In this document: positions 1 to 8,247 of the stretch, in pieces
Position numbering within the stretch: position 1 is the first letter of the stretch
Layout: each line of letters begins with the position of its first letter
Assembly: GCA_045654885.1 (NCBI GenBank)
Contig: JAZOOF010000051.1
Span: forward strand, 62,001-126,000
Source: HGM04593 sp045654885
GTDB taxonomy: Bacteria > Bacteroidota > Bacteroidia > Bacteroidales > Bacteroidaceae
Direction of reading: 5' to 3'
DNA length: 64,000 bases
Notes under the pieces: generated by a model
Database searches by the model: none
What the model was told of the DNA's origin: nothing
Seen by the model: only the letters and a program-made list of their open reading frames with translations
Position numbers and translations under genes: made by a program

Positions 1-104
1 GAAGGAGCCAAAGGCTCGCCCTCGTTACAGCTGCTTGTTACAGCAACAGCAAGGGTCGCACCCAAGAAAATCCTTGATAATCTATTTATAATGTTCATTT
101 TCAT
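1..104 (-). CDS. Lipoprotein downstream of SusD, N-terminus only (cut by window edge)
   Basis: The reading frame starts about 13 bases after the susD-like stop and runs off the left edge of the window. It opens MKMNIINRLSRIFLG, continues as a hydrophobic stretch and reaches AVTSSC, a lipobox with Cys26, so the product is probably an outer-membrane or surface lipoprotein. An in-frame ATG two codons later (position 98) is an alternative start. In susCD loci the next gene usually encodes a surface glycan-binding lipoprotein (SusE/SusF-like), but the visible part is only a signal peptide, so family assignment is inference from position. Confidence 0.6.
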   Translation of the reverse strand, partial: MKMNIINRLSRIFLGATLAVAVTSSCNEGEPLAP

Positions 105-116
105 ATCTCGCAACTG

Positions 117-1643
117 TTATCTGTTACTTTCATTCGGTTCAATCTCGGCACCCGGAGACTCAATCTCGTGCTGTGGAATAGGCCACACGAACAACGGATT
201 GTCGGCCGCCACCTTCAGGCTGCTGCCGTTGGAGAGCGACTGGTCCTGTGGTGTACGCTCGAAGCCCTTGCCCCAGCGCTTGAGGTCCTGCAGGCGGAAA
301 CCCTCCATGTAGAGTTCCTTGATGCGCTCCTGCTCTATAACCTCCATTGCATTGTTTGCATTCAGTGCAGCCGAACCGTTTGTGTAGCGCGCCGCCATAA
401 GGGTTGTGATATCCTTGCTTGCCTTTGCATAGTCGGGTGTAGAGAGCTGGCAATAGGCCTCGGCACGGATGAGGTACTGCTCGGACAGACGGAACACCTT
501 AGGCATTGAAGTATTCAGCAACTGCGCCTCGCTGTAGAGTGTCTGGTTACCCCAATACTTGTAGAGAAGCGGCCATGTAAGGCCATGGCTGTAGCCGGTC
601 TGTGCCTCATAGAAGAAAGAGTTGTAGCGAAGGTCGTTAGAGCCGTAAAGGTCGAGCACCCACTGTGCAGGCACATAGTCGGGTTTGAACGACGAGTAGT
701 CATAGTTGAAGAAGACTGTTCCGAGTGCACCGCCGTAATTGGTCGATGTAAAGCCCACCTTCCAGATAACCTCGGACGAGAGGTCATACTGCCACATATA
801 ATCGTAATAGTTCATTCCTGCCGAGTACTGTGAGTTCACGCTCGAAAGGAAGAACATGTCGCTGTCGATGATTTTCGACGAATACTTGATGGCCTCCTCG
901 TAATCGCGCATATACAGCGCCACTCGCGCACGCAAAGCGTATACGGTATACTCGTTGAAGTAAACCGAGTTGTTGTAGAGATAACCGTCAATGGCCGGGT
1001 CGTAATCATCGTCCAGTTTCAACAGTTTGGCAGCCTCATCGAGGTCGCTGAGCACCTGCTGATATGAATCGTAGAGCGAAGCACGCTTGATTGGCTGGTT
1101 CTCGTAATATTTTGTCTTTAGCACTACACCAAGCTCGTTCTTGGCCTCATCGTCGCCCTTGTAATCAACACAATAGAGCTTTATGAGTTCGCTGTATGCA
1201 AGAGCACGCGCAAAATATGCCTCACCGCAATACATCTCAAGACGGTCGAGTTCTGTGTCGTTTGTAAGTGTAGGCTTCAGTTTCGCAGCATTGTCGAGCA
1301 GGAAGTTACAGTTACCGATTACCGAATAGAGCGAGCCATATACAGCCTCAATCTGCGCGTTTGTGGCAAGGATTTCCCAACGCCACACATCGCCGAAAGT
1401 GTTTGTGTAACCGTTGACAGCATACACCATGTCGCACTGGATATCGGGCAACAATGTCAGATAGCCGCTGTAGAGCGCACCGCTGAGGAACGATGAGTAT
1501 ATACCCACCACAGCCTGGTCGGCCTCATCGACGGTTGTTATTGCCGAGCCCTCGGGCACAGCATTCTCGGGGAACTTGTCGAGGCACGATACCTGCAGCA
1601 CAAGCATCGTTGCCAACAATATATAGGTAATAATCTTTTTCAT
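117..1643 (-). CDS. SusD/RagB family outer-membrane glycan-binding lipoprotein
   Basis: A 508-residue protein with a lipoprotein signal peptide (lipobox LQVSC, Cys20) followed by the SusD pattern: an early DEADQAVVGIYSSF helix, TPR-like helical repeats, and the C-terminal family hallmarks KELYMEGFRLQDLKRWG and VWPIPQHEIE. SusD-like proteins sit on the cell surface as a lid over their SusC partner and capture oligosaccharides or peptides for import. The gene lies 17 bases downstream of the susC-like gene on the same strand, as expected for an obligate pair. Length fits the family. No glycoside hydrolase is visible inside the window, so the substrate cannot be named. Confidence 0.95.
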   Translation of the reverse strand: MKKIITYILLATMLVLQVSCLDKFPENAVPEGSAITTVDEADQAVVGIYSSFLSGALYSGYLTLLPDIQCDMVYAVNGYTNTFGDVWRWEILATNAQIEAVYGSLYSVIGNCNFLLDNAAKLKPTLTNDTELDRLEMYCGEAYFARALAYSELIKLYCVDYKGDDEAKNELGVVLKTKYYENQPIKRASLYDSYQQVLSDLDEAAKLLKLDDDYDPAIDGYLYNNSVYFNEYTVYALRARVALYMRDYEEAIKYSSKIIDSDMFFLSSVNSQYSAGMNYYDYMWQYDLSSEVIWKVGFTSTNYGGALGTVFFNYDYSSFKPDYVPAQWVLDLYGSNDLRYNSFFYEAQTGYSHGLTWPLLYKYWGNQTLYSEAQLLNTSMPKVFRLSEQYLIRAEAYCQLSTPDYAKASKDITTLMAARYTNGSAALNANNAMEVIEQERIKELYMEGFRLQDLKRWGKGFERTPQDQSLSNGSSLKVAADNPLFVWPIPQHEIESPGAEIEPNESNR

Positions 1644-1660
1644 CTTAAACCCTCCTTATA

Positions 1661-4600
1661 TTAGAATGTAATCTCAAGACCCATTGTATACTGGCGTGAC
1701 ATTGGATACTGCGCCTTGTAGACGTTGCTTGTAGACTCGGGGTCGAGACCGCTGAACTTTGTCCATGTGAACAGGTTCTGCGCCTGCACATAGAGACGTG
1801 CACGGCTGATGAAATGGGTCTTCCCAAGCAATGCACGCGGGAAATCATAGCTGAGCATGATGTTCTTCAAGCGCAGGAACGATGCATCCTCAAGGAAACG
1901 TGAGTCCATCTGCGGAGTAACACCATAACGCGGAATGTCGGTAACGTCACCGGGCTCTTTCCAACGGTCATAAAGCATACGCTTCGACTGGTTGTAGGCC
2001 GAGTAGAGACCGTTGCTCTCCTCGAAGAAGCGGTCGTTGTTGAACATCCAACGGTCGGCAACCCAACTGAAGTTGGCGCTCAACGCTATGCCCTTGTAGT
2101 TCATCGATGTACCGAAACCACCCTGCCATGGAGCATTGTAGTTCTTACCTACAAGTACTTTATCCTCCTCGCTGAACACGTTGGTTACGTTGCCGTCCTT
2201 GTCATACCAGAGAGCATCACCGTTTGCAGGGTTCACACCGGCAAACCTGTTTATATAGAACTCACCTATTGAGTGACCCACGACAAGCTTTGTCGATGTG
2301 TTTGACATCTCATACTCATCGAGCCCGTTGTAGAGCTCTGTAATCTCGTTGTGGTTGTAGCTTGCATTGGCATTGATGTTCCAAACAAAATCCTTTGTGC
2401 TGATGGCATCGGCACCCAAAGAGACCTCGAAACCCTGGTTGACCATGGCACCCACATTGTCCCAACGTGTACCGAAACCGTTGTTCACGTATGACTGCGG
2501 CACAAGCATGAGCATGTTTGTCGTCTTCTTGTGGTAGAGCTCGATATCGGCATTTATGCGGCCGAAGAAACCAAGGTGCAGTGCAAGGTTCGATGTCCAG
2601 AGCTGCTCCCAGCTAAGTTTCTCGTTACCCTGTGTGGCCGGAGCAATACCTGCAACACCCATGTAGTTGGCACCGCTGCCCACAAGTGCAAGATGGTCAT
2701 AATCGGGGATTGATGAGTTGCCCGATGTACCGGTACTCAATGCAACCTGTGCATTGGTAAGCCACTTGCTTGTCGACTTCATAAACTTCTCCTTGCGCAC
2801 GTCCCACATGAAACCCAGTGACCAGAATGTAGCCCAACGGCCATCCTTACCGAAACGTGAAGAGGCATCGCTGCGGAGTGAGAAGTCGGCATAGTAGCGG
2901 TCGTTGTAGTTATACTCGCCACGTGCGAAGAACGAGAGGAACGCGTGGCTTGAGTATGAGTTTGCCCACGATGTTGCCCTTGTTCCCGATGAAAGCAGCG
3001 TGAATGCATCATTGTTCTGTCCGCGTGTCACCACCTGGAAACCTTCGGAGCGGTAATCGACACCCTCCTGTCCAAGCATCACATTGAAGTGATGGTAACG
3101 CTGCACGTCGAACTTATAGTTGATAGTGTTTGTTATTGTAAGGTTCACCGTTGCATACGAGCTGCGGCCGGCAGCACCCACACCGTTGTTGCCCACGAAG
3201 CTCGGATAGGACTTCATGTCGGCAGTAGAGTGCGAATAGTCGACACCGAACTGTGAGCGGATGGTAAGGTTGCGTATTGGAGTAATCTCGGCATAGAGCA
3301 CGCTCAGCGCCTTGTACTTCTTGTTGTCGAGCGGGTTGTTCTCCATCCACTCCAACGGGTTGTACGATGTACCCTTCCAGCTGCCATCCTTTGACGAAGC
3401 CAAAGAACCGTCCTCCTTATAAGGATTCCAATAAGGAAGCATGAAACGGCAAGCCGAGATTGGTGTATAGAGTGCATACTCGCCGTCATCGGCCTGCTGC
3501 GCCTCCTCGTATGCCAACATTGCGTTGGTACCAATCTTCAACCATGGAGCCATCTTTACATCGACATTCGTACGCATATTGAAGCGCGAGAATGTAGAAC
3601 CCTGGGCAATACCCTCCTGGTCATAATAACCACCCGATACATAATAGTTCAACTTGTCGGTTGCATGGCTCACGGTCAGGTCATAGCCCTGCAGGCGCGC
3701 CCTGTCGTTGAACACCACATCGAGCCAGTTTATGTCGGTCTGTCCAAGCAGGTTGTAATCCTGTCCTGCGTCAAGGCCAATCTCCTTCTCGAAGCGGATT
3801 CTCTCGGCTGTGTTCATCATGTTCCACTCGCCGTACGCAAGATTGGAGAAACCCTGCTGTGTACGCAAAGAGACATCGACCTTTTCGGTAGAAGTACCGC
3901 GCTTGGTTGTAATAACCACAACACCGTTGGCAGCACGTGCACCATAGATTGAGGTTGACGAAGCATCCTTCAACACATTGATAGACTCAATATCAGCGGG
4001 ATTGACGGCATTGAAATCGGAACTTGTGATGGGCACACCATCGAGAATAAACAGAGGCGATGTACCCGAATTGATTGAGTTTGTACCGCGAATCTGGAAC
4101 ACAGCAGGCTTGCTGGGCTCACCCGAATTCGAGATTACGGTCATACCGGGTGTGGCACCCTGCAGAGCCTGGTCGAAGCTCACAGCCGGCACATTCTCAA
4201 GTTTCTCGGCCTTCACGGTTGATACCGAGCCTGAGATTGTTCCCTTTTTGCGGACACCGTATGCCACAACGACAACCTCGTCGATTGTCATCTGTTCGGG
4301 GTCCATTACCACATCCAACACTTTTGTCTCCTTGTTCACAGTGTGCTCCTGAGCCGTGTAACCCACATAGGTGAATTGCAGCTGAGCCTCATCGGCACCT
4401 TTGACTTCAATCTCATAGTTTCCGTCAAAGTCAGTAACCACGCCGTTTGATGTACCCTTCTGCATGACGGTGAGCGAAATCATACCCTCGCCGTCCTCGG
4501 AAGAGGTAACCCTACCTCTCACCTTGAAGGACTGTGCCCAGGCCGACTGCACCATCAATGTACAGAGAATGGCAAACAGCAAAAATACTCTATTTCTCAT
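1661..4600 (-). CDS. SusC/RagA family TonB-linked outer-membrane transporter
   Basis: A 979-residue protein with a Sec signal peptide (residues 1-23, ending SAWAQ), a carboxypeptidase-regulatory-like beta-sandwich (about 25-110, DFDGNYEIEVKG), the TonB-box/plug transition IDEVVVVAYG, a plug domain (about 120-235, with FQIRGTNSINSGTSPLFILDG and DASSTSIYGARAANGVVVITTK), then a long beta-barrel ending in an aromatic residue (LEITF), typical of BAM substrates. It imports glycans or similar polymers using TonB energy together with the SusD-like lipoprotein encoded just downstream. Length is normal for SusC. The substrate is not evident, since no enzyme or SusR/ECF regulator is visible in the window next to it. 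Confidence 0.96.
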   Translation of the reverse strand: MRNRVFLLFAILCTLMVQSAWAQSFKVRGRVTSSEDGEGMISLTVMQKGTSNGVVTDFDGNYEIEVKGADEAQLQFTYVGYTAQEHTVNKETKVLDVVMDPEQMTIDEVVVVAYGVRKKGTISGSVSTVKAEKLENVPAVSFDQALQGATPGMTVISNSGEPSKPAVFQIRGTNSINSGTSPLFILDGVPITSSDFNAVNPADIESINVLKDASSTSIYGARAANGVVVITTKRGTSTEKVDVSLRTQQGFSNLAYGEWNMMNTAERIRFEKEIGLDAGQDYNLLGQTDINWLDVVFNDRARLQGYDLTVSHATDKLNYYVSGGYYDQEGIAQGSTFSRFNMRTNVDVKMAPWLKIGTNAMLAYEEAQQADDGEYALYTPISACRFMLPYWNPYKEDGSLASSKDGSWKGTSYNPLEWMENNPLDNKKYKALSVLYAEITPIRNLTIRSQFGVDYSHSTADMKSYPSFVGNNGVGAAGRSSYATVNLTITNTINYKFDVQRYHHFNVMLGQEGVDYRSEGFQVVTRGQNNDAFTLLSSGTRATSWANSYSSHAFLSFFARGEYNYNDRYYADFSLRSDASSRFGKDGRWATFWSLGFMWDVRKEKFMKSTSKWLTNAQVALSTGTSGNSSIPDYDHLALVGSGANYMGVAGIAPATQGNEKLSWEQLWTSNLALHLGFFGRINADIELYHKKTTNMLMLVPQSYVNNGFGTRWDNVGAMVNQGFEVSLGADAISTKDFVWNINANASYNHNEITELYNGLDEYEMSNTSTKLVVGHSIGEFYINRFAGVNPANGDALWYDKDGNVTNVFSEEDKVLVGKNYNAPWQGGFGTSMNYKGIALSANFSWVADRWMFNNDRFFEESNGLYSAYNQSKRMLYDRWKEPGDVTDIPRYGVTPQMDSRFLEDASFLRLKNIMLSYDFPRALLGKTHFISRARLYVQAQNLFTWTKFSGLDPESTSNVYKAQYPMSRQYTMGLEITF

Positions 4601-4756
4601 TTATAAAAAGTTGTTTTTTATCACACAAAAAGATGCCCACATACCGTAGCATGACTTGTAATGTTTGAATATTACAAAGCAACGCCGTAGCACGTGGCAC
4701 ACTCCACAAAAGCATAAAAATAAAGTTTTTATTCGTTTTCTTAACAAAAACGGGTG

Positions 4757-4764
4757 CAAAGATA
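4757..4764 (-). promoter_or_regulatory. Candidate -7 element for the susC-susD operon
   Basis: On the minus strand the sequence TATCTTTGC matches the Bacteroidales -7 element TAnnTTTG. It lies about 155 bases upstream of the susC-like start, implying a long leader. I do not see a good TTTG at -33, so an activator may be needed. Inference from consensus only. Confidence 0.4.
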
Positions 4765-4811
4765 TAAATATATTGATATATATTAATAATAACGCACGTA
4801 TTTTTTTATAC

Positions 4812-4851
4812 AAATCCGGGCAAGTGTATATTGATGCACTTGCCCGGATTT
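4812..4851 (-). terminator. Hairpin terminator after engB
   Basis: A perfect 15-bp stem, AAATCCGGGCAAGTG and its complement, around a 10-base loop, sits between the engB stop and the susC promoter region. The following T-tract on the minus strand is weak (TTTGTATAAAAAAA), so termination strength is uncertain. Confidence 0.6.
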
Positions 4852-4934
4852 ATATAATAGATTGTCATTCTATATTTGCAATGTCATTGGCTCGTTCATT
4901 GCTAATGAACTCGCCGATAACAAAACTTAGTTTT

Positions 4935-4960
4935 GTCATTCTGAACGCAGTGAAGAATCT
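4935..4960 (+). repeat. Dispersed repeat half-copy, GTCATTCTGAACG type
   Basis: Contains GTCATTCTGAACGCAGTGAA followed by GAATCT. It matches, with one difference in 26 bases, the left part of the element at 63363-63421. The right-hand inverted end found in that copy is not evident here, so this is a partial or diverged copy. It lies in the gene-free stretch 4601-5014, which otherwise holds the susC leader and the engB terminator. Confidence 0.65.
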
Positions 4961-5014
4961 AAAGAACTCTATAAACGGGCTTCACTTGGCTCAAACGCAT
5001 TGTGGAAGAATCTT

Positions 5015-5620
5015 TTACAGTGTTGAATTTATCTCCGTTATATAACCGAGCACATCGTCCCTGCCAATGCCCTTCTCGGACGATGTAACGAACACCGGCG
5101 GCAACTCCTCCCACTCCTCAAGCAACTTTGCCTTGTAGGCAGCGATGTTTTTTGCAAGGACACTCTTTGTCAGTTTGTCGGCCTTGGTGAAGATTATCGA
5201 GAACGGTACACCGTTCTCTCCAAGCCACTGGAAGAACTCAAGGTCAATCTTCTGCGGCTCGTGACGGCAGTCAATGAGCACAAAAAGCAGTGTCATCTGC
5301 TCACGGTCAAGCACATAGCTCGATATAATCTGCTCCAGCTGCTCGTTCTGCGACTTGCTGCGCTTTGCATAACCGTAGCCCGGAAGGTCGACCAGATACC
5401 ACTCGTTGTTGATAAGGTAGTGGTTTATAAGCAATGTCTTTCCCGGCGTAGCCGATGTCTGCGCCAACTTCTTCTGGTTTGTCAAGGCATTGATAAGGCT
5501 TGACTTTCCCACATTCGAACGGCCAATGAAGGCATATTCGGGCTTCCCGTCCTGCGGACACTTCTTAATGTCGGTGTTGCTTATTATAAAACGCGCGCTC
5601 TTTACAATTGGTGTGCTCAT
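5015..5620 (-). CDS. engB: Ribosome-biogenesis GTPase EngB (YihA/YsxC)
   Basis: A 201-residue TRAFAC-class GTPase needed for late large-subunit ribosome assembly. The G motifs are clear: G1 GRSNVGKS, G3 DLPGYGYAKRS, G4 TKADK and G5 TSSEKG. The start MSTPIVKSARF is preferred to an in-frame ATG ten codons upstream because it gives the usual family length and because the predicted -7 promoter element overlaps the upstream extension. The gene is transcribed alone from a promoter tucked between the terminator of the neighbouring TonB receptor gene and its own start, leaving a leader of only about 15-20 bases. Confidence 0.96.
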   Translation of the reverse strand: MSTPIVKSARFIISNTDIKKCPQDGKPEYAFIGRSNVGKSSLINALTNQKKLAQTSATPGKTLLINHYLINNEWYLVDLPGYGYAKRSKSQNEQLEQIISSYVLDREQMTLLFVLIDCRHEPQKIDLEFFQWLGENGVPFSIIFTKADKLTKSVLAKNIAAYKAKLLEEWEELPPVFVTSSEKGIGRDDVLGYITEINSTL

Positions 5621-5639
5621 ATAGTCAAATTTTCTGCTA

Positions 5640-5669
5640 CAAAGATACAACGATATTCAAAAAAACAAA
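5640..5669 (-). promoter_or_regulatory. engB promoter
   Basis: Minus-strand TATCTTTG (5640-5647) with TTTG (5666-5669), separated by 18 bases, matches the Bacteroidales -33/-7 consensus and ends about 20 bases before the engB start. Confidence 0.7.
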
Positions 5670-5673
5670 AAAG

Positions 5674-5707
5674 CAGGAGCGCACAAGTTTGTAACCGTGC
5701 GCTCCTG
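5674..5707 (-). terminator. Terminator of the TonB-dependent receptor gene
   Basis: An 11-bp GC-rich stem (CAGGAGCGCAC and its complement) is followed on the minus strand by CTTTTTTGTTTTTTTG. It begins about 11 bases after the receptor stop codon and is a classic intrinsic terminator. Confidence 0.85.
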
Positions 5708-5717
5708 TTATATAATG

Positions 5718-8018
5718 TCACTGTGAAATCTTTACACCAACAAAGAATGTCCTTGGCTGTGTGGGGCCGTAGAAGTAACCCGAGTCGCGGAACTCGCCCT
5801 TGTCGAGGTCGCGCTGGAAGCTGTTGAAGATGTTCTGCACGCCTGCATTGAGCTGCAGGTTTATATGGTCGTGCAGGATGAATGTATAGCCGGCCTTGAA
5901 GTTGAGGTCGAAGAAGTCGGGGGTTGTCTCCAGGCGGTCGTTCTCAATGTAACCTGCATAGTGCGGTACAATCATTGAACCGGTGTATGTTCCCGAGAGC
6001 GAGAGGTCGAGCCTTTTTACCGGTGATGACATTATTGTGAAGTAGCCGTAGTAGTCGGGGGTACGCATCATGCGCTTTGTTGTGAGCGCAACGCCATCCA
6101 CCTCGGTCCATGTCTCGGGCTGTTTGTAACGGCTGCGCTGTGCTGTAAAGCCCATCTGCAGCGAAAACTCCTTTCCGTGTGCAATCTTTGCATCGATGTT
6201 TGCACCATACACACGCGCTCCTGCACCGTTACGGCGCTCCTTGATGGCGTGGCCATAGTCGTTCACGCCCACATCCTCAAGCACGAACACGTTGTTCAGG
6301 CCTGTATAGAACCCCTCCACAAGCACATTTGCCTGCCAATGTCCGAAACGCGTTGTCCAGTCGACCGAGCCGCTGAAGCTGTTCGAGCGCTCCTCTTTCA
6401 GTCCGTCGGCAAGCTGAATCTGCACACCCTCGCCACCAACGGCTGTCACGTGCAAATCCTCGTCATAGGCCTGTGGGGCACGGAAACCTGTCGAATAGGT
6501 GAGGCGAGCCTGTAAATCCTTCAACGGCTTGTACAGGAAGTTCACGCGCGGGCTGAAGATTGGCTTTTCAATGAGGTTATGCTTGTCCATGCGCAAGCCC
6601 AACAGGAGCGAGAAGTAGCGGGCATTCCACTCGTTCTGCAAAAAAGCACTACCTATGCGAACATCCTGACGCATATCGCGGTCGTAACCTGTCATGATAT
6701 CGTGCAGGCGGTTCTCCTGATACTCCACACCACTCATGAAAGTAGCCGGTGAAAAGAGCAATCGACCAATCTGCCATGTATATGTGGCACCGGTAACCCA
6801 TGTAAGGTCATCGGTCTTGCCGTAAGCATTAGGGTCGCGCTGTGCACCATAATAGCTGTCGCGGTCAATGTGCTGCAACGATGCAAAGAGCGAGAGTTTA
6901 TGCTTATAGCCGTCCCAATTATGGTCATACGACACACCACCGCTGTTGATTATATGCTTTGTCTGCTCGGTGATGTCGCTCTCATGAGGCTGCAGGTCGA
7001 ACTTGTTACCGCCACGGCGCAACTCGTTGGTAGTGTGATACTCCAGACTCAGACGTCCGTTGTATGTAGGGCGGTAGTATGTGCGCAAGCCAAAGGTATT
7101 CATGTTCAGCTTGCCAAGCTCCGAGAAGCCGTCGCCATCGTGGTCATAAGGGTTACGGTTGCGGTAATTGGCATATACCGCCATGCCATACTTGTTGTCG
7201 GGCGATACAAGCGAAACATTCGCACCCACACTCTGCTCCCATGCCTTGCCGCCGTAGCCTGCAAAGTTGCTTGTTATGGAGAATGAGTTACTTACAGGGT
7301 CCTTGGTAATGATATTCACCGTTCCACCCACAGCATTGGCACCAAAGAGCGCCGAGCCGCCACCACGCACAACCTCAACACGCTCAATCATGTTCACAGG
7401 TATCTGCTCAAGGCCATAGACACCACTGAGTGCGCTAACCACCGGGCGGCTGTTTATGAGAACCTGCGAATAAGGGCCTTCGAGACCGTTGATGCGCACC
7501 TGCGGGAAACCGCAGTTCTGGCAGTTGTTCTCAACTCGAAGTCCGGTCACGTAGTTAAGACTCTTCGCAAGGTCTACCGAATTAACCGCCTCAAAGAGCG
7601 GCAATGCAGCCACTGACACCACAACGGGAGCATCCTTACGGCTGATTTCGTTGCGGTTGGCCGACACCACCACCTCGTCAATCACAAAGTCATCGCTCTT
7701 GAGCTTGAAGTGCACCACTGCTGTATAGTCCTTGCTAACGACAACCTCCTTGGTCATAGTCTCATATCCCATTGCCGTAACGCGCAGAGTATATTTTCCC
7801 GGTGCAAGGTCGGTAAATGCAAACTGTCCCTCCTCGTTGCTTGTAGCCCCGGCACCTGTCTCGACAACAAGCACTGCGGCATAAGCGATGTTCTCCTCCG
7901 TCACGTCCTCAACAACGTGTCCCATAATCTTGTTTCCCTCACGTATGCCCACAGGGTCACCGGCAAGCATTGTCAAAGTACAGAGAGAAAAGATAAAAGC
8001 TGTAAAAATACGTTTCAT
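5718..8018 (-). CDS. TonB-dependent outer-membrane receptor, probably for a metal chelate
   Basis: A 766-residue protein with a signal peptide (residues 1-19), a carboxypeptidase-regulatory-like domain (about 30-115), the TonB-box region FVIDEVVVSANR, a plug (about 125-240, VEVVRGGGSALFGANAVGGTVNIITK) and a 22-strand-type barrel ending in KISQ. Unlike SusC it has no SusD partner and is shorter, like siderophore, haem, cobalamin or copper receptors. The plug carries a notable CQNCG pair (NNCQNCGFPQVRINGLEG) that might bind metal or form a disulfide. It is a single-gene unit with its own promoter and terminator. The substrate cannot be named from sequence; metal-complex uptake is inference from the architecture. 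Confidence 0.9.
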   Translation of the reverse strand: MKRIFTAFIFSLCTLTMLAGDPVGIREGNKIMGHVVEDVTEENIAYAAVLVVETGAGATSNEEGQFAFTDLAPGKYTLRVTAMGYETMTKEVVVSKDYTAVVHFKLKSDDFVIDEVVVSANRNEISRKDAPVVVSVAALPLFEAVNSVDLAKSLNYVTGLRVENNCQNCGFPQVRINGLEGPYSQVLINSRPVVSALSGVYGLEQIPVNMIERVEVVRGGGSALFGANAVGGTVNIITKDPVSNSFSITSNFAGYGGKAWEQSVGANVSLVSPDNKYGMAVYANYRNRNPYDHDGDGFSELGKLNMNTFGLRTYYRPTYNGRLSLEYHTTNELRRGGNKFDLQPHESDITEQTKHIINSGGVSYDHNWDGYKHKLSLFASLQHIDRDSYYGAQRDPNAYGKTDDLTWVTGATYTWQIGRLLFSPATFMSGVEYQENRLHDIMTGYDRDMRQDVRIGSAFLQNEWNARYFSLLLGLRMDKHNLIEKPIFSPRVNFLYKPLKDLQARLTYSTGFRAPQAYDEDLHVTAVGGEGVQIQLADGLKEERSNSFSGSVDWTTRFGHWQANVLVEGFYTGLNNVFVLEDVGVNDYGHAIKERRNGAGARVYGANIDAKIAHGKEFSLQMGFTAQRSRYKQPETWTEVDGVALTTKRMMRTPDYYGYFTIMSSPVKRLDLSLSGTYTGSMIVPHYAGYIENDRLETTPDFFDLNFKAGYTFILHDHINLQLNAGVQNIFNSFQRDLDKGEFRDSGYFYGPTQPRTFFVGVKISQ

Positions 8019-8052
8019 ATATTATTTGTTTTGTTTCTTGGTTTTGCGGATG

Positions 8053-8084
8053 CAAAATTACACTCACGGCAAGGATTGTACAAT
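8053..8084 (-). promoter_or_regulatory. Promoter of the TonB-dependent receptor gene
   Basis: Minus-strand TAATTTTG (8053-8060) is an exact TAnnTTTG element; ATTG at 8081-8084, 20 bases upstream, is an imperfect -33 element. It lies about 35 bases from the start codon. Confidence 0.55.
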
Positions 8085-8186
8085 CACAACAAATTGTTAA
8101 AAAACACGTCCTGTTTAACAAAAAACATTGAAAAAAGACCACGCACCTCCATTTTTAGAAAAATGCATACAAATTGCTTACAAATA

Positions 8187-8218
8187 TTTGGAAACATAAA
8201 CCATAAATAATATTTTTG
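8187..8218 (+). promoter_or_regulatory. Promoter of the C10 peptidase gene
   Basis: TTTG (8187-8190), a 20-base spacer and TATTTTTG (8211-8218) match the Bacteroidales consensus exactly. The element lies about 30 bases upstream of the peptidase start codon. Confidence 0.75.
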
Positions 8219-8247
8219 CGCCCTATGACTTTCTAAACGACACAAAA

